Below, piece by piece: positions 19,687 through 28,293 of a stretch of 64,000 nt of DNA. Where the stretch lies: NCBI RefSeq assembly GCF_012584445.1, contig NZ_JABAHI010000008.1, positions 496,001 to 560,000 of the forward strand, given 5' to 3'. Numbering within the stretch: the stretch's first letter is position 1; each line of letters opens with the position of its first letter. Below the pieces are notes generated by a model. It had not been told where the DNA came from. It worked only from the letters and a program-made list of their open reading frames with translations, and searched no databases. The translations under genes were made by a program, and so were the position numbers. This DNA is from Olsenella sp. KGMB02461 (GTDB lineage: Bacteria > Actinomycetota > Coriobacteriia > Coriobacteriales > Atopobiaceae).

Positions 19687-19729
19687 CCCCTGCCCTCCTT
19701 CTCTCAAAGAAATGCTGAGGGCAGAGGGG
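19687..19729 (-). terminator. Probable terminator after acnA
   Basis: CTGCCCTC and GAGGGCAG form an 8-bp core stem extended by C/G-rich flanks, with TCTTTTAG following on the minus strand. It lies 24 bases after the acnA stop. The T-run is short. Confidence 0.6.
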
Positions 19730-19752
19730 GCCAACGTTGCAATGCCCGCGGC

Positions 19753-22434
19753 CTAGCTCAAAGACTTCAGCACAAAAGGAAGAATACCGCCCTGGGCCAT
19801 GTAGGCGCCCTCGGTAGGGGTATCCACACGAACCCGGCATGCGAAGGTGGCAGTCTCCCCTGCCTTGTTCAGCGCAGTGACCTCGACTATGGCGGGGTTG
19901 GGCAGCCCGCAAGAGAAGTCTACGGGCGCTACCGAGAAAAGCTCCGATCCGTCCAGCCCCAGCTCCTGCACCGTGGTGTCCACAAACTCCAGCGGCAAAA
20001 TGCCCATGCCCACCAGGTTTGAGCGGTGGATGCGCTCGAAGGACTCAGCGATGACGGCACGCACCCCTTGGAGCAGCGGGCCTTTGGCGGCCCAGTCGCG
20101 GCTGGAGCCGCTGCCATACATGGCGCCGGCAAGCACCACCAGGTCGATCCCCGCCTCCTCATAGGAGCGGCTGGCATCCCAGACGCTCTTGAGGGCGCCG
20201 TCGGTAAAGTCGCGGGTCACGCAGCCCTTCTCGCCCTCGGCCAAGCGATTCTCGAGCTTGACGTTGCCAAAGGTGCCCCGCTCCATGACTTCGTGGTTGC
20301 CTCGGCGCGCACCATAGGTATTGAACTGAGCCGGCTCTACCCCATGGGCCTCAAGATAAGCAGCCGCAGGCGAGGCAAGCGCGATGGCGCCCGCAGGAGA
20401 GATGTGGTCAGTGGTGACAAAATCGCCCAGAGACACCAGGCAGCGAGCCTTATCGAGCTCAATGGCATCTTGCGCCTCGGCGATCTCAAAATAGGGAGGA
20501 CGGCGGATATAGGTGGAGCTTGGATCCCAGTGGTAGGTGGCAGAAGGCGATGCCTCGATGAGCTTCCAGGCAGCCGAGCCCTCCATCAGATGCGCAGCGC
20601 CCTCCTCGTAGAGCGACTCATCCACCACTTGCGACAAGATTTGATCCACTTCCTCCGTGGAGGGCAACAGGTCGCTCAGCATCACCGGCTCCCCTGCTGC
20701 CGAGAAGCCCACAGGCTCCGTGGCCAGATCCACATCCATGGTGCCCGCCAACGAATAGGCCACCACCAACGCGGGAGACGCCAGATAGTTTTGCGCCACA
20801 TCGGGAGAGATGCGCCCATCAAAGTTGCGATTGCCCGAGAGCACGCTGGTAAGCTCGGCCTCAGAAGCCCACTGGCGCAGGCAAGGCAGAATGTCTCCCG
20901 AGTTGCCGATGCAGCTCATGCAACCAAAGCCGCAGGTATAGAAGCCCAAAGACTCCAGGGGCTCTCGCAGGCCAGCCCGCTCAAGCAGAAGCGAAGTGGC
21001 CTGGGAGCCGGGAGCCAGCACCTTCTTGACCCAGGGCTTGGGAGCCAACCCAAGCTCAGAGGCCTTCTTGGCCACCAGGCCGGCGCCGATGACCATGGCG
21101 GCGTCGGTAGCTGTGGTGCAGCTGGTGATGGCGGCGATGGCCAGAGCCCCATGGCCCAGCTCAAAGGTGCCCTGAGGGGTCTCAGCCGTGAACTTCTCCG
21201 TCAGGTCGCCATGGCCATTTTTCTCGGCAGCGGATTCGAAGCGAGCCTTGAGATCTGCCGGGGTCACTCTGTTGTGGGGCCGAGAAGGGCCTGCCAAGCA
21301 GGTGACCACATCGGCGAGGTCGAGAGTGAGGGTGCGCGAGTAGACGCGGCCTTGCGGGGCGCCCAACAGCCCCTGGGCCTCCACGTAGTCGTGGGCGAAG
21401 GCTACCTGGGCGGGGTCGCGGCCGGTGAGGCGCAGGTAGTCGAAGAGGCGCTCGTCGGTGGGGAACAGCACGGCGGTGGAGCCGTACTCGGGGCACATGT
21501 TGGCCACGCAGGCGCGTTGGGTGACTGAGAGAGACTCGACACCGGGACCGGTGACCTCGACAATGGCGCCCACGACCTTGGCCTCGCGCAACAGCTGGGC
21601 CACGGTGAGCGCCAGATCCATGGCGGTGACGCCTGAAGCCAGCTGGCCGGTGAGGCGGAGCTCCACAACGGCGGGCACGCGCATGGGGATGGGCTGGCCG
21701 AGCGCCGCGGCCTCGGCCTCGATGCCACCTACACCCCAGCCCATCACGCCCAGGCCGTTGGCGGTGGTGGTGTGGGAGTCTGTGCCCACCAGAGTGTCGA
21801 AGCAGGCCATGGCGCCCGGGCCATCCCAGAGGGTGTCGGTGCCCACCACCGAGCTGAAGCGCTCCACGTTGAGCTGATGGCAGATGCCCTGGCCGGGCGG
21901 CACGATCTCCACGTTGTCAAAGGAGGCGCCTGCCCACTTGAGAAAGGCGAAGCGCTCGGCGTTGCGGGCGGCCTCGATGGCCAGGTTCTCCTGGGCTGCT
22001 TCAGAGGTGCCGGCAACGTCTGCACAGACCGAGTGGTCCACCACCAGCACGCAGGGGATCTGGGGATTCACGCGCGCAGGGTCGCCGCCCGCAGCCGCCA
22101 TGGCGTCGCGCATGGCGGCGAAGTCCACAAACACGGGCACGCCGGTGAAGTCCTGGAAGAGCACCCGAGAAGGCATGAAGTCCACCTGGTCGCCCGCCTC
22201 GCCTGCCAGGCCGGCAGTGAGGATGGCGCGGGCCTGCGCAAGGGCGATCTCATCGGTGGCGGCTCTGCGCACCACGTTTTCCAGCAGGCGCACCAGGACA
22301 TGAGGCAGACGCAGCGCCCCGGGAATGCGCCCCACATCGATGAAAGAGCGGCTCAGGCCTCCTGACGTGAGCGTCTTAGGCACACGGGCGGCGCGCACCG
22401 CACTCTCGAACTCGCCGGTCTCATGAAACGCCAT
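19753..22434 (-). CDS. acnA: Aconitate hydratase
   Basis: Aconitase interconverts citrate and isocitrate through a 4Fe-4S cluster. The 893-residue length is that of AcnA/IRP-type enzymes. Cluster ligands are visible in ITSCTT (near 430) and CGFGCMSCIGNSG (near 500). Also present are VVDHSVCAD, GTDSHTTTANGLGV and the C-terminal domain motif YGSGSSRDWAAKGP. The ATG at 22434 lies 14 bases inside the end of the ATPase gene, so the two genes are coupled. In an anaerobe this enzyme probably serves glutamate (2-oxoglutarate) synthesis in a partial citrate branch. Partner citrate synthase and isocitrate dehydrogenase are not in the window. Confidence 0.95.
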   Translation of the reverse strand: MAFHETGEFESAVRAARVPKTLTSGGLSRSFIDVGRIPGALRLPHVLVRLLENVVRRAATDEIALAQARAILTAGLAGEAGDQVDFMPSRVLFQDFTGVPVFVDFAAMRDAMAAAGGDPARVNPQIPCVLVVDHSVCADVAGTSEAAQENLAIEAARNAERFAFLKWAGASFDNVEIVPPGQGICHQLNVERFSSVVGTDTLWDGPGAMACFDTLVGTDSHTTTANGLGVMGWGVGGIEAEAAALGQPIPMRVPAVVELRLTGQLASGVTAMDLALTVAQLLREAKVVGAIVEVTGPGVESLSVTQRACVANMCPEYGSTAVLFPTDERLFDYLRLTGRDPAQVAFAHDYVEAQGLLGAPQGRVYSRTLTLDLADVVTCLAGPSRPHNRVTPADLKARFESAAEKNGHGDLTEKFTAETPQGTFELGHGALAIAAITSCTTATDAAMVIGAGLVAKKASELGLAPKPWVKKVLAPGSQATSLLLERAGLREPLESLGFYTCGFGCMSCIGNSGDILPCLRQWASEAELTSVLSGNRNFDGRISPDVAQNYLASPALVVAYSLAGTMDVDLATEPVGFSAAGEPVMLSDLLPSTEEVDQILSQVVDESLYEEGAAHLMEGSAAWKLIEASPSATYHWDPSSTYIRRPPYFEIAEAQDAIELDKARCLVSLGDFVTTDHISPAGAIALASPAAAYLEAHGVEPAQFNTYGARRGNHEVMERGTFGNVKLENRLAEGEKGCVTRDFTDGALKSVWDASRSYEEAGIDLVVLAGAMYGSGSSRDWAAKGPLLQGVRAVIAESFERIHRSNLVGMGILPLEFVDTTVQELGLDGSELFSVAPVDFSCGLPNPAIVEVTALNKAGETATFACRVRVDTPTEGAYMAQGGILPFVLKSLS
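20698..20710 (-). repeat. Dispersed motif copy (perfect consensus)
   Basis: Minus-strand GGGCTTCTCGGCA inside acnA, read as Gly-Phe-Ser-Ala. Confidence 0.6.
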
Positions 22435-24892
22435 GATCTGCCTCCTGAATCTTTTTTGCCAGCTCGACATAGGGGCCAGAGCCATTCTCGGTGATGCCTA
22501 CTCCTCGGTTATAGAGGACCCAGAACACAAAGACGGCGAAAGCCAGCGCAATGGCAAGGAATAGCAACATAACCACCGTGAACTGCGCGATCTCAAAGAC
22601 CCAGCCAAAGAGGAGGATGCCTGCGGCGCAAAGCCCGCAGATCACAACGATGAGGGCGAAGCGCAGTGGCGTGAGCGGCTGGGAGATGCGCCACACCAGC
22701 AACGCCCCCATCACCGCCACCAGGCAGGTGGCGATGGTGAACGCTTGGCCGTCTGTGAAGCCTAGAAGATCGCGCAACAGCACCAAGGCGGCCAACCCTA
22801 AGGCGATGCCCGCAGAGGCAGGCACCGAGCGTGCCAGCACGTTGGCCAAGAAATGGCCTTTGACTCGGTCGCGGTTGGGCTCGAGCGCCAGCACGAAGGA
22901 GGGGATGCCTGTCATGGTGCCCGAGACCAAGGTGAGCTGGATGGGCAACAAGGGATAGGGCGGGAAGAAGATGCAGAGCACCGCCACCGCCATGGAGAAC
23001 ACCGTCTTTACCAGGAAGAGCGAGGCGGAGCGCTGAAGGTTGTTGATGGAGCGGCGCCCCTCTGCCAACACATGGGGCATCGAGGAGAAGTCATTGTCTA
23101 CCAGCACGATCTCTGCCACTGTGTGCGCGGCGTCAGAGCCTGAAGCCATGGCCACCGAGCAATCGGCCTCCCGCAGGGCCAGCACGTCGTTGACACCATC
23201 GCCGGTCATGGCCACCGTATGGCCCTGAGACTTCAAAGCCTTCACCAAGTCGCGCTTCTGCTCGGGAGTCACGCGGCCAAAGACCCTATAGGTCTTGGCC
23301 GCCTTCGCGATGGATTCCGGTGAGACAAGGGTAGTGGCGTCCACATACTCAGAGGCATCCGGAACTCCGGCTTGGCCTGCGATGGAGGCCACGGTGGCAG
23401 GATCGTCGCCAGAGATCACCAGCAGCTTGACTCCCTGCTCCATAAAGTAGCGAAGGGTTTCCGGCGCAGTGGCACGTATCTCGTCTGCCAACGCCATGAC
23501 TCCCAAGGCCACCACCGAGCCCTGGACCTCGTCTTTGTCAGAGAAGCCGTCCACCCGGCACACCACCAGCTTGCGGGCGTCTTTGGGAAGCTGCGCCAAA
23601 GCAGCTTCTACCTGGGCCTCGTTGGCAGGCTTCAAAAACTGGCGGGCGCCTACGGCAAAGGCGCCGTGCTCGGTCACGCAGCCCGAGTATTTGCGCTGAC
23701 TTGAGAAAGGGATCTCCCTCACAATCTTGCCAGGAGAGACCTGGCGCTTTGCCAGATAGTCCAATGCCGCCTTGGCTGTCTCATTGGCATCCTGGGCATT
23801 GGCCCCCATGACGTCTGCCAAGGCCTGCAAGACCTCAGAGAGTCCTGGCTCAGAAGGGGAATGGGCGTCCTCTGCCGATAAGGACGCAGCCCCAGAGAGT
23901 GTCACTGGCGAGGGGGGCGCGGGTTTCTCGGCAGCAGAGGCGTCCGGAGCCAGGGGGATGAGGTGGGTGACCTTCATGGCGCCCGAGGTGATGGTGCCGG
24001 TCTTGTCGAGGCACAAGACGTCCACTCGGGCCAGGGTCTCGATGCAGTAGAGCTGCTGGACGAGCACCTGGCGCTGGGCCAGGCGGAAGGTGGCTATGGC
24101 CAACACTGTTGAGGTAAGCAGGATGAGGCCCTGGGGAATCATGCCCACCACCGCCGCCACGGTGGACAGGATGGAGGCGTCGTAGGTCTCGCCGGAGAAG
24201 AAGGAGCGGGCGAAGAGGATGAGGCCCACTGGCACCAACACATAGGTGCCCAGTTTCACGATGAAGCGGAGGGTGGCCATGATCTCGGAGCGGACGGGCT
24301 TGGCCTGCTTGGCCTCGGCCCCTAGGCGGCCGGCGTAGGACTTCTCCCCTACGGCAACCGCAGCGGCCTCCACCGCGCCGGAGATCACAAAGGAACCTGA
24401 GAGCAAAAGGTCGCCGGGGCCCTTGGCCACCGCGTCAGACTCTCCGGTGAGCAGCGACTCGTTCATGAAGCAGGTACCCTTTTGCACCTTGAGGTCCGCG
24501 GGCACCTGGGCTCCATGAGAGAGGCGCACCAGATCGCCCAAGACGATGGCGTCCACAGGAATCTGCACCTCTTTGCCGTCTCGGATCACCGTGACGGGGC
24601 GGGCGGCGATGAGCGCCAGTTTGTCCAAGGCTCGCTTAGAGCGCACTTCTTGGTAGATGCCGATGGCGGCGTTGGCCGCCACGATGAGCATGAAGAGCAT
24701 GTTGCGGTAGGAGCCGGTAGTGAAGACCAGTGCCGCCAAGAGCAGGTTGACGGCGTTGAAGAGAGTGCACAGGTTGTCGCGCACAATCTGGCCCACCGTG
24801 CGGGTCTTGGGGGATGGATCAACGTTGACGTTGCCTTGCGCTACCTGGGCCTCCACCTGAGCTGCGGTGAGCCCTGCTAAGGGACGGTCCAT
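22421..24892 (-). CDS. CtpE-like cation-transporting P-type ATPase
   Basis: The 823-residue protein is a P-type ATPase. Visible motifs are the A-domain LLTGESD near 150, the phosphorylated Asp in CLDKTGTIT near 310 and the hinge TGDGVNDVLALREADCSVAM near 575. Eight or more membrane segments are present. There is no N-terminal metal-binding domain and no CPx motif. The fourth membrane helix carries IPQGL where calcium pumps have PEGL. The overall pattern (QLYCIETLARVDVLCLDKTG) is closest in my memory to mycobacterial CtpE, a calcium transporter. Substrate is therefore an inference. The ATG at 24892 has AGAGG upstream; the longer frame runs into the tRNA gene. The gene overlaps acnA by 14 bases. 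Confidence 0.82.
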   Translation of the reverse strand: MDRPLAGLTAAQVEAQVAQGNVNVDPSPKTRTVGQIVRDNLCTLFNAVNLLLAALVFTTGSYRNMLFMLIVAANAAIGIYQEVRSKRALDKLALIAARPVTVIRDGKEVQIPVDAIVLGDLVRLSHGAQVPADLKVQKGTCFMNESLLTGESDAVAKGPGDLLLSGSFVISGAVEAAAVAVGEKSYAGRLGAEAKQAKPVRSEIMATLRFIVKLGTYVLVPVGLILFARSFFSGETYDASILSTVAAVVGMIPQGLILLTSTVLAIATFRLAQRQVLVQQLYCIETLARVDVLCLDKTGTITSGAMKVTHLIPLAPDASAAEKPAPPSPVTLSGAASLSAEDAHSPSEPGLSEVLQALADVMGANAQDANETAKAALDYLAKRQVSPGKIVREIPFSSQRKYSGCVTEHGAFAVGARQFLKPANEAQVEAALAQLPKDARKLVVCRVDGFSDKDEVQGSVVALGVMALADEIRATAPETLRYFMEQGVKLLVISGDDPATVASIAGQAGVPDASEYVDATTLVSPESIAKAAKTYRVFGRVTPEQKRDLVKALKSQGHTVAMTGDGVNDVLALREADCSVAMASGSDAAHTVAEIVLVDNDFSSMPHVLAEGRRSINNLQRSASLFLVKTVFSMAVAVLCIFFPPYPLLPIQLTLVSGTMTGIPSFVLALEPNRDRVKGHFLANVLARSVPASAGIALGLAALVLLRDLLGFTDGQAFTIATCLVAVMGALLVWRISQPLTPLRFALIVVICGLCAAGILLFGWVFEIAQFTVVMLLFLAIALAFAVFVFWVLYNRGVGITENGSGPYVELAKKIQEADHGVS
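23921..23933 (+). repeat. Dispersed motif copy (perfect consensus)
   Basis: GGGTTTCTCGGCA antisense to the ATPase gene, where it is read as Ala-Glu-Lys-Pro in a low-complexity insert of the nucleotide-binding region. Confidence 0.6.
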
Positions 24893-24933
24893 CAAAACAC
24901 CTCTCAGAAGATGTGCCGTGCATCTACTTGTAT

Positions 24934-24969
24934 AAAAAAGGACGGCGCCGCCCACTGCGAAGCCGTCCT
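24934..24969 (-). terminator. Terminator of the tRNA-Arg transcript
   Basis: AGGACGGC and GCCGTCCT form a perfect 8-bp stem followed on the minus strand by six T residues, 13 bases after the tRNA 3' end. The ATPase gene starts 42 bases further on and so probably needs its own promoter or readthrough. Confidence 0.8.
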
Positions 24970-24981
24970 CTGTGTGAGAGC

Positions 24982-25058
24982 TGGTGCCGACTATGGGGCT
25001 CGAACCCATGACCTTTCGCTCCGGAGGCGAACGCTCTGATCCACTGAGCTAAGTCGGC
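24982..25058 (-). tRNA. tRNA-Arg (anticodon CCG), CCA encoded
   Basis: The cloverleaf folds by eye. The acceptor stem is GCCGACT/AGTCGGC and the D arm GCTC/GAGC. The anticodon stem TTCGC/GCGAA encloses loop CTCCGGA (anticodon CCG, reads CGG), and the T arm is ATGGG/CCCAT with TTCGAGC. The 3' CCA is encoded (24984-24982). A small perfect hairpin (GCGCACC/GGTGCGC, 25080-25097) lies 22 bases upstream of the tRNA 5' end. Confidence 0.95.
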
Positions 25059-25260
25059 GTGCCAGCCCATGATAGCAGAGCGCACCGGCAGGTGCGCGAC
25101 AGAGAGGCCAAGAAGCGTTTCCATGGCGCAACAGAAGTCCCCAAAACGAAAGATCGCAAGGTGGCTGTGTTAGGCTTTCTTGAATGCTTGCGCAAACTTT
25201 AAAATTGGCCGCATCGCCATACAATAGGCCGCTCGATAAGACCCGTGAGGAGCTACTTTG

Positions 25261-26280
25261 ATGATAGCCATAGTCAAACAGTCCGCCACGCCAGAGCAGC
25301 TGGACCATTTTGTGTCCTGGCTGGAGGGCAAAGGCTTTTCTACCAACGTGAGCCAAGGCGACCATGAGACCGTGGTGGGCCTCATCGGCGACACCACCAC
25401 CATCGACCCCTTCCTTTTGGAGTCCATGGACATCATCGAGCGGGTGGCGCGCGTCTCCGAGCCCTTCAAGCAGGCCAACCGCAAGTTTCACCCGGAGGAC
25501 TCCGTGGTGGATTGCGGCCACGGCGTGCTCCTTGGCGGAGGCCACTTCCAAGTGATGGCGGGTCCCTGCTCGGTGGAGGGCGACGGCCTGTTCACCATCG
25601 CCCGCCAGGTGAAGGAAGCCGGCGCCACCATGCTTCGCGGAGGCGCCTTCAAACCCCGCACCTCGCCCTATGCCAACCAGGGCATGGGCGCCGAGGGCCT
25701 GCGCCTGCTGCGCGAGGCCGCAGACGAGCTGGACATGCCGGTGGTTTCAGAAATCATGGATGCCCGCGACATCGAGCTATTCGAAGACCTGAACATCGAA
25801 GTCTTGCAAGTGGGCGCCCGCAACATGCAAAACTTCACCCTCCTAAAAGAGCTGGGCAAGCTTCGCCGCCCCATCTTGCTCAAGCGCGGCATGGCAGCCA
25901 CCATCGACGAGTGGCTCATGAGCGCCGAGTACATCATGGCCGGCGGCAACGAGAACGTGATCTTGTGCGAGCGCGGCATCCGCACCTTCGAGACCCGCAC
26001 CCGCAACACCTTTGACACCAACGCCATCGCCGTAGCCCACCATCTGTCCCACCTGCCTGTGGTGGGCGACCCCAGCCACGCCACCGGCTACACCCGCTAC
26101 GTGGTTTCCGCGGCTCTGGCAGCCACTGCCGCCGGCGCCGACGGCCTGGAGATCGAAGTGCACGACCAGCCCTCCCAAGCCTGGTCAGATGGCGCCCAAG
26201 CTCTCACGCCCCACCAATTCAGAAACGCCATGCGCCGCATCCAGCTGGTGCGCGAGGCCGTGACCATGGAGGACGAGTGA
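25261..26280 (+). CDS. aroF: DAHP synthase, type I-beta with regulatory N-domain
   Basis: This enzyme condenses PEP and erythrose-4-phosphate, the first step of the aromatic pathway. The 339-residue protein has an N-terminal ferredoxin-like domain (1-68) of the kind that confers Tyr/Phe feedback in Thermotoga-type enzymes. The barrel follows, with MAGPCSVEG near 100, RGGAFKPRTSPY near 125, LLKRGM near 200, CERGIRTFETRTRNT near 230 and the metal-binding DPSHATGY and EVHDQPSQAWSDG. The ATG at 25261 is preferred over the adjacent TTG because GAGGAG is 8 bases upstream. It opens the aro operon. I could not place its promoter firmly; TACAAT at about 25221 is a weak candidate -10. Confidence 0.95.
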   Translation: MIAIVKQSATPEQLDHFVSWLEGKGFSTNVSQGDHETVVGLIGDTTTIDPFLLESMDIIERVARVSEPFKQANRKFHPEDSVVDCGHGVLLGGGHFQVMAGPCSVEGDGLFTIARQVKEAGATMLRGGAFKPRTSPYANQGMGAEGLRLLREAADELDMPVVSEIMDARDIELFEDLNIEVLQVGARNMQNFTLLKELGKLRRPILLKRGMAATIDEWLMSAEYIMAGGNENVILCERGIRTFETRTRNTFDTNAIAVAHHLSHLPVVGDPSHATGYTRYVVSAALAATAAGADGLEIEVHDQPSQAWSDGAQALTPHQFRNAMRRIQLVREAVTMEDE

Positions 26281-27128
26281 TAGAGCCAGGACGCATCGGC
26301 ATCGTAGGCCTCGGCCTCATTGGCGGTTCCTTTGCCCGGGCGCTCTATCGCGGCCCCGGCGAGATCTATGCCTGGAACCGCAATCGCGATGTGCTTGAGA
26401 TGGCCTCCATCGACGCCATCGACGGCGAGCTCACAGACGAGATCGTTGGCACCTGCGAGCTCATCATCCTCACCACCTACCCAGCCCATTCCCTGGCCTG
26501 GTTCAAAGAGCACGCCCATCTCGTCTCCCCTGAGGCCATCACTATCGACGCCTGCGGCACCAAGCGAAAGCTCTGCCGGGAGGCTCAAGAGATCGCAGCC
26601 TCCCATAACCTCACTTTTGTGGGCGCGCACCCCATGGCAGGCACCCAATACTCGGGCTTTGCCCATGCCAAGGCCACGCTCTTCGAAGGGGCCCCTTTGG
26701 TGCTCTGCCCGCCGGAGCTGGAAGACCTGGAAAAGCTGGATCTGCTCCATCGCATCCGAGACCTTTTGGCCCCCTGCGGCTTTGCCTCGGCGACTGTCAC
26801 CACCCCCGAGGAGCACGACCGCATCATCGCCTACACCTCCCAGCTGGCCCATGTGGTAAGCAGCGCCTACGTCAAAAGCCCTACGGCTCTGGAGCAGAAG
26901 GGCTTCTCGGCAGGCTCTTGGCGCGACCTCACACGGGTGGCCCGCCTCAACGCCCCCATGTGGTCCGAGCTCTTCTTGGAGAACGCCGACTATCTGGTGG
27001 CAGAGGTAGACGAGGTCATCGCCCATTTGCAGGAGTATCGAGACGTGCTGGCCGCAGGCGATCGCGCCAAGCTGGAGGCCCTCTTAGACGCCGGCACCGC
27101 TCAAAAACAGAAGGCGGACGCTCAATGA
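26277..27128 (+). CDS. tyrA: Prephenate dehydrogenase TyrA
   Basis: TyrA oxidises and decarboxylates prephenate to 4-hydroxyphenylpyruvate for tyrosine. The 283-residue product shows the dinucleotide motif GLGLIGGSFARAL at 11-23 and the substrate motif GAHPMAGTQYSGF near 117. There is no chorismate mutase domain and no C-terminal ACT domain, so regulation must come from elsewhere. The start is GTG in a GTGA overlap with the aroF stop, and the gene ends in an ATGA overlap with aroB. Coupled translation is likely. Confidence 0.93.
   Translation: MIEPGRIGIVGLGLIGGSFARALYRGPGEIYAWNRNRDVLEMASIDAIDGELTDEIVGTCELIILTTYPAHSLAWFKEHAHLVSPEAITIDACGTKRKLCREAQEIAASHNLTFVGAHPMAGTQYSGFAHAKATLFEGAPLVLCPPELEDLEKLDLLHRIRDLLAPCGFASATVTTPEEHDRIIAYTSQLAHVVSSAYVKSPTALEQKGFSAGSWRDLTRVARLNAPMWSELFLENADYLVAEVDEVIAHLQEYRDVLAAGDRAKLEALLDAGTAQKQKADAQ
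26900..26912 (+). repeat. Dispersed motif copy (perfect consensus)
   Basis: GGGCTTCTCGGCA inside tyrA, read in the sense frame as Gly-Phe-Ser-Ala. Confidence 0.6.
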
Positions 27129-28273
27129 GTGACGTGGCTTGCATCCCTGTGAACACCCCCTCCCGCTCCTATGAGGTGGCGGTGGGCATCGGTCTTTTGG
27201 ACTCCTTGGGAGAGCGCGTACGCCAGGCATTGCCCCGCTGCCCTCACGCCCACATCATTACCGACACCCATGTGGGCCCCCTCTACCTGAAGCCTGCCCA
27301 GCGAGCATTGGAGCAGGCCGGCTTTGAGGTGACCTGGGACAATTTTGAGGCCGGAGAGGCCTCCAAAACCCCTGCCACGCTGGCCCGCCTGCTGGAAGGC
27401 ATGGCCCTTGCGGGCTGCGATCGCGACACCTGCGTCGTGGCGCTGGGCGGTGGCGTCACGGGGGACATGGCCGGGCTTTCTGCCGCCCTTTACATGCGCG
27501 GATGCCCGGTGGTCCAGGTGCCCACCAGCCTTTTGGCCATGGTGGACTCGTCTGTGGGCGGCAAGACCGCAGTAGACCTTCCCCAAGGCAAGAACCTCAT
27601 GGGAGCCTTTTGGCAGCCCTGGCTGGTAGTGGCAGACATCGCCTGCCTTAAGACCGTGCCGCCAGAGCTCTTGGTGGACTCGGTAGGAGAGGTCATCAAG
27701 CACGGCATTCTCGCAGACCCCGCCCTCTTTGAAGACGTCGCCTCCTCCCCCATTAGCGCCCAGCCCCTGGACCTGGAGCGTTTGGCCCGCATCGTGGTGC
27801 GAAACGTGGAGATCAAACGCGACGTGGTGGCCGCAGACGAGAAGGAGCGCGGCCTGCGCCAGACCCTCAACCTGGGCCACACCCTGGGCCACGCCATCGA
27901 GGCGGCCTCGGACTTCACCCTGGGCCACGGCTCCTCTGTGGCTGCCGGCCTCTGCTGCGTCGCCCGGGCTTCTGCGGCTCGCGGCTGGTGCGCCGGCGAG
28001 CTGGCGTCCCAAATCGAGGCTTGTGTGGCCAGCTACGGGCTTCCCACCACCACCGATGCCCCGCTGCCCCGGCTGTTGGAGCTGTCCTTTGCCGATAAAA
28101 AACGCCACGGCGACCTGGTGAACGTGGTGATCCCTCAAGCCTTAGGACAGGTGGCGGTACACCCCATGGACCTGGACGACTATGCCCGCTTCTTCCAAGC
28201 CGGCCTTGAGGGCACCCCGTCTACCGGGATTCCAACGTCCCTGTCGCCCACCACTACTCACTCGGTTTCCTAA
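27125..28273 (+). CDS. aroB: 3-dehydroquinate synthase AroB
   Basis: AroB cyclises DAHP to 3-dehydroquinate using NAD and a divalent metal. The 382-residue protein has GGGVTGDMAGLSAALYMRG near 105-123, the SSVGGKTAVDLPQGKN substrate segment near 140, GEVIKHG near 180 and the metal ligands in NLGHTLGHAIE near 250. The ATG at 27125 overlaps the tyrA stop; the longer frame beginning at 26918 lies inside tyrA and is not used. Length is normal, with about 20 extra Pro/Thr/Ser-rich residues at the C-terminus. Confidence 0.95.
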   Translation: MSDVACIPVNTPSRSYEVAVGIGLLDSLGERVRQALPRCPHAHIITDTHVGPLYLKPAQRALEQAGFEVTWDNFEAGEASKTPATLARLLEGMALAGCDRDTCVVALGGGVTGDMAGLSAALYMRGCPVVQVPTSLLAMVDSSVGGKTAVDLPQGKNLMGAFWQPWLVVADIACLKTVPPELLVDSVGEVIKHGILADPALFEDVASSPISAQPLDLERLARIVVRNVEIKRDVVAADEKERGLRQTLNLGHTLGHAIEAASDFTLGHGSSVAAGLCCVARASAARGWCAGELASQIEACVASYGLPTTTDAPLPRLLELSFADKKRHGDLVNVVIPQALGQVAVHPMDLDDYARFFQAGLEGTPSTGIPTSLSPTTTHSVS

Positions 28274-28293
28274 AGGAGGCCAGACGCCGTCTT

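Noticed and set aside
24924-25124. 66-codon open frame over the tRNA-Arg gene
   Set aside because: It is the tRNA sequence read as protein; the cloverleaf and encoded CCA are complete.
25059-25260. T-box or trp-type leader before the aro operon
   Set aside because: Only a 7-bp hairpin (25080-25097) is visible; there is no T-box sequence, no run of Trp/Phe/Tyr codons and no terminator.
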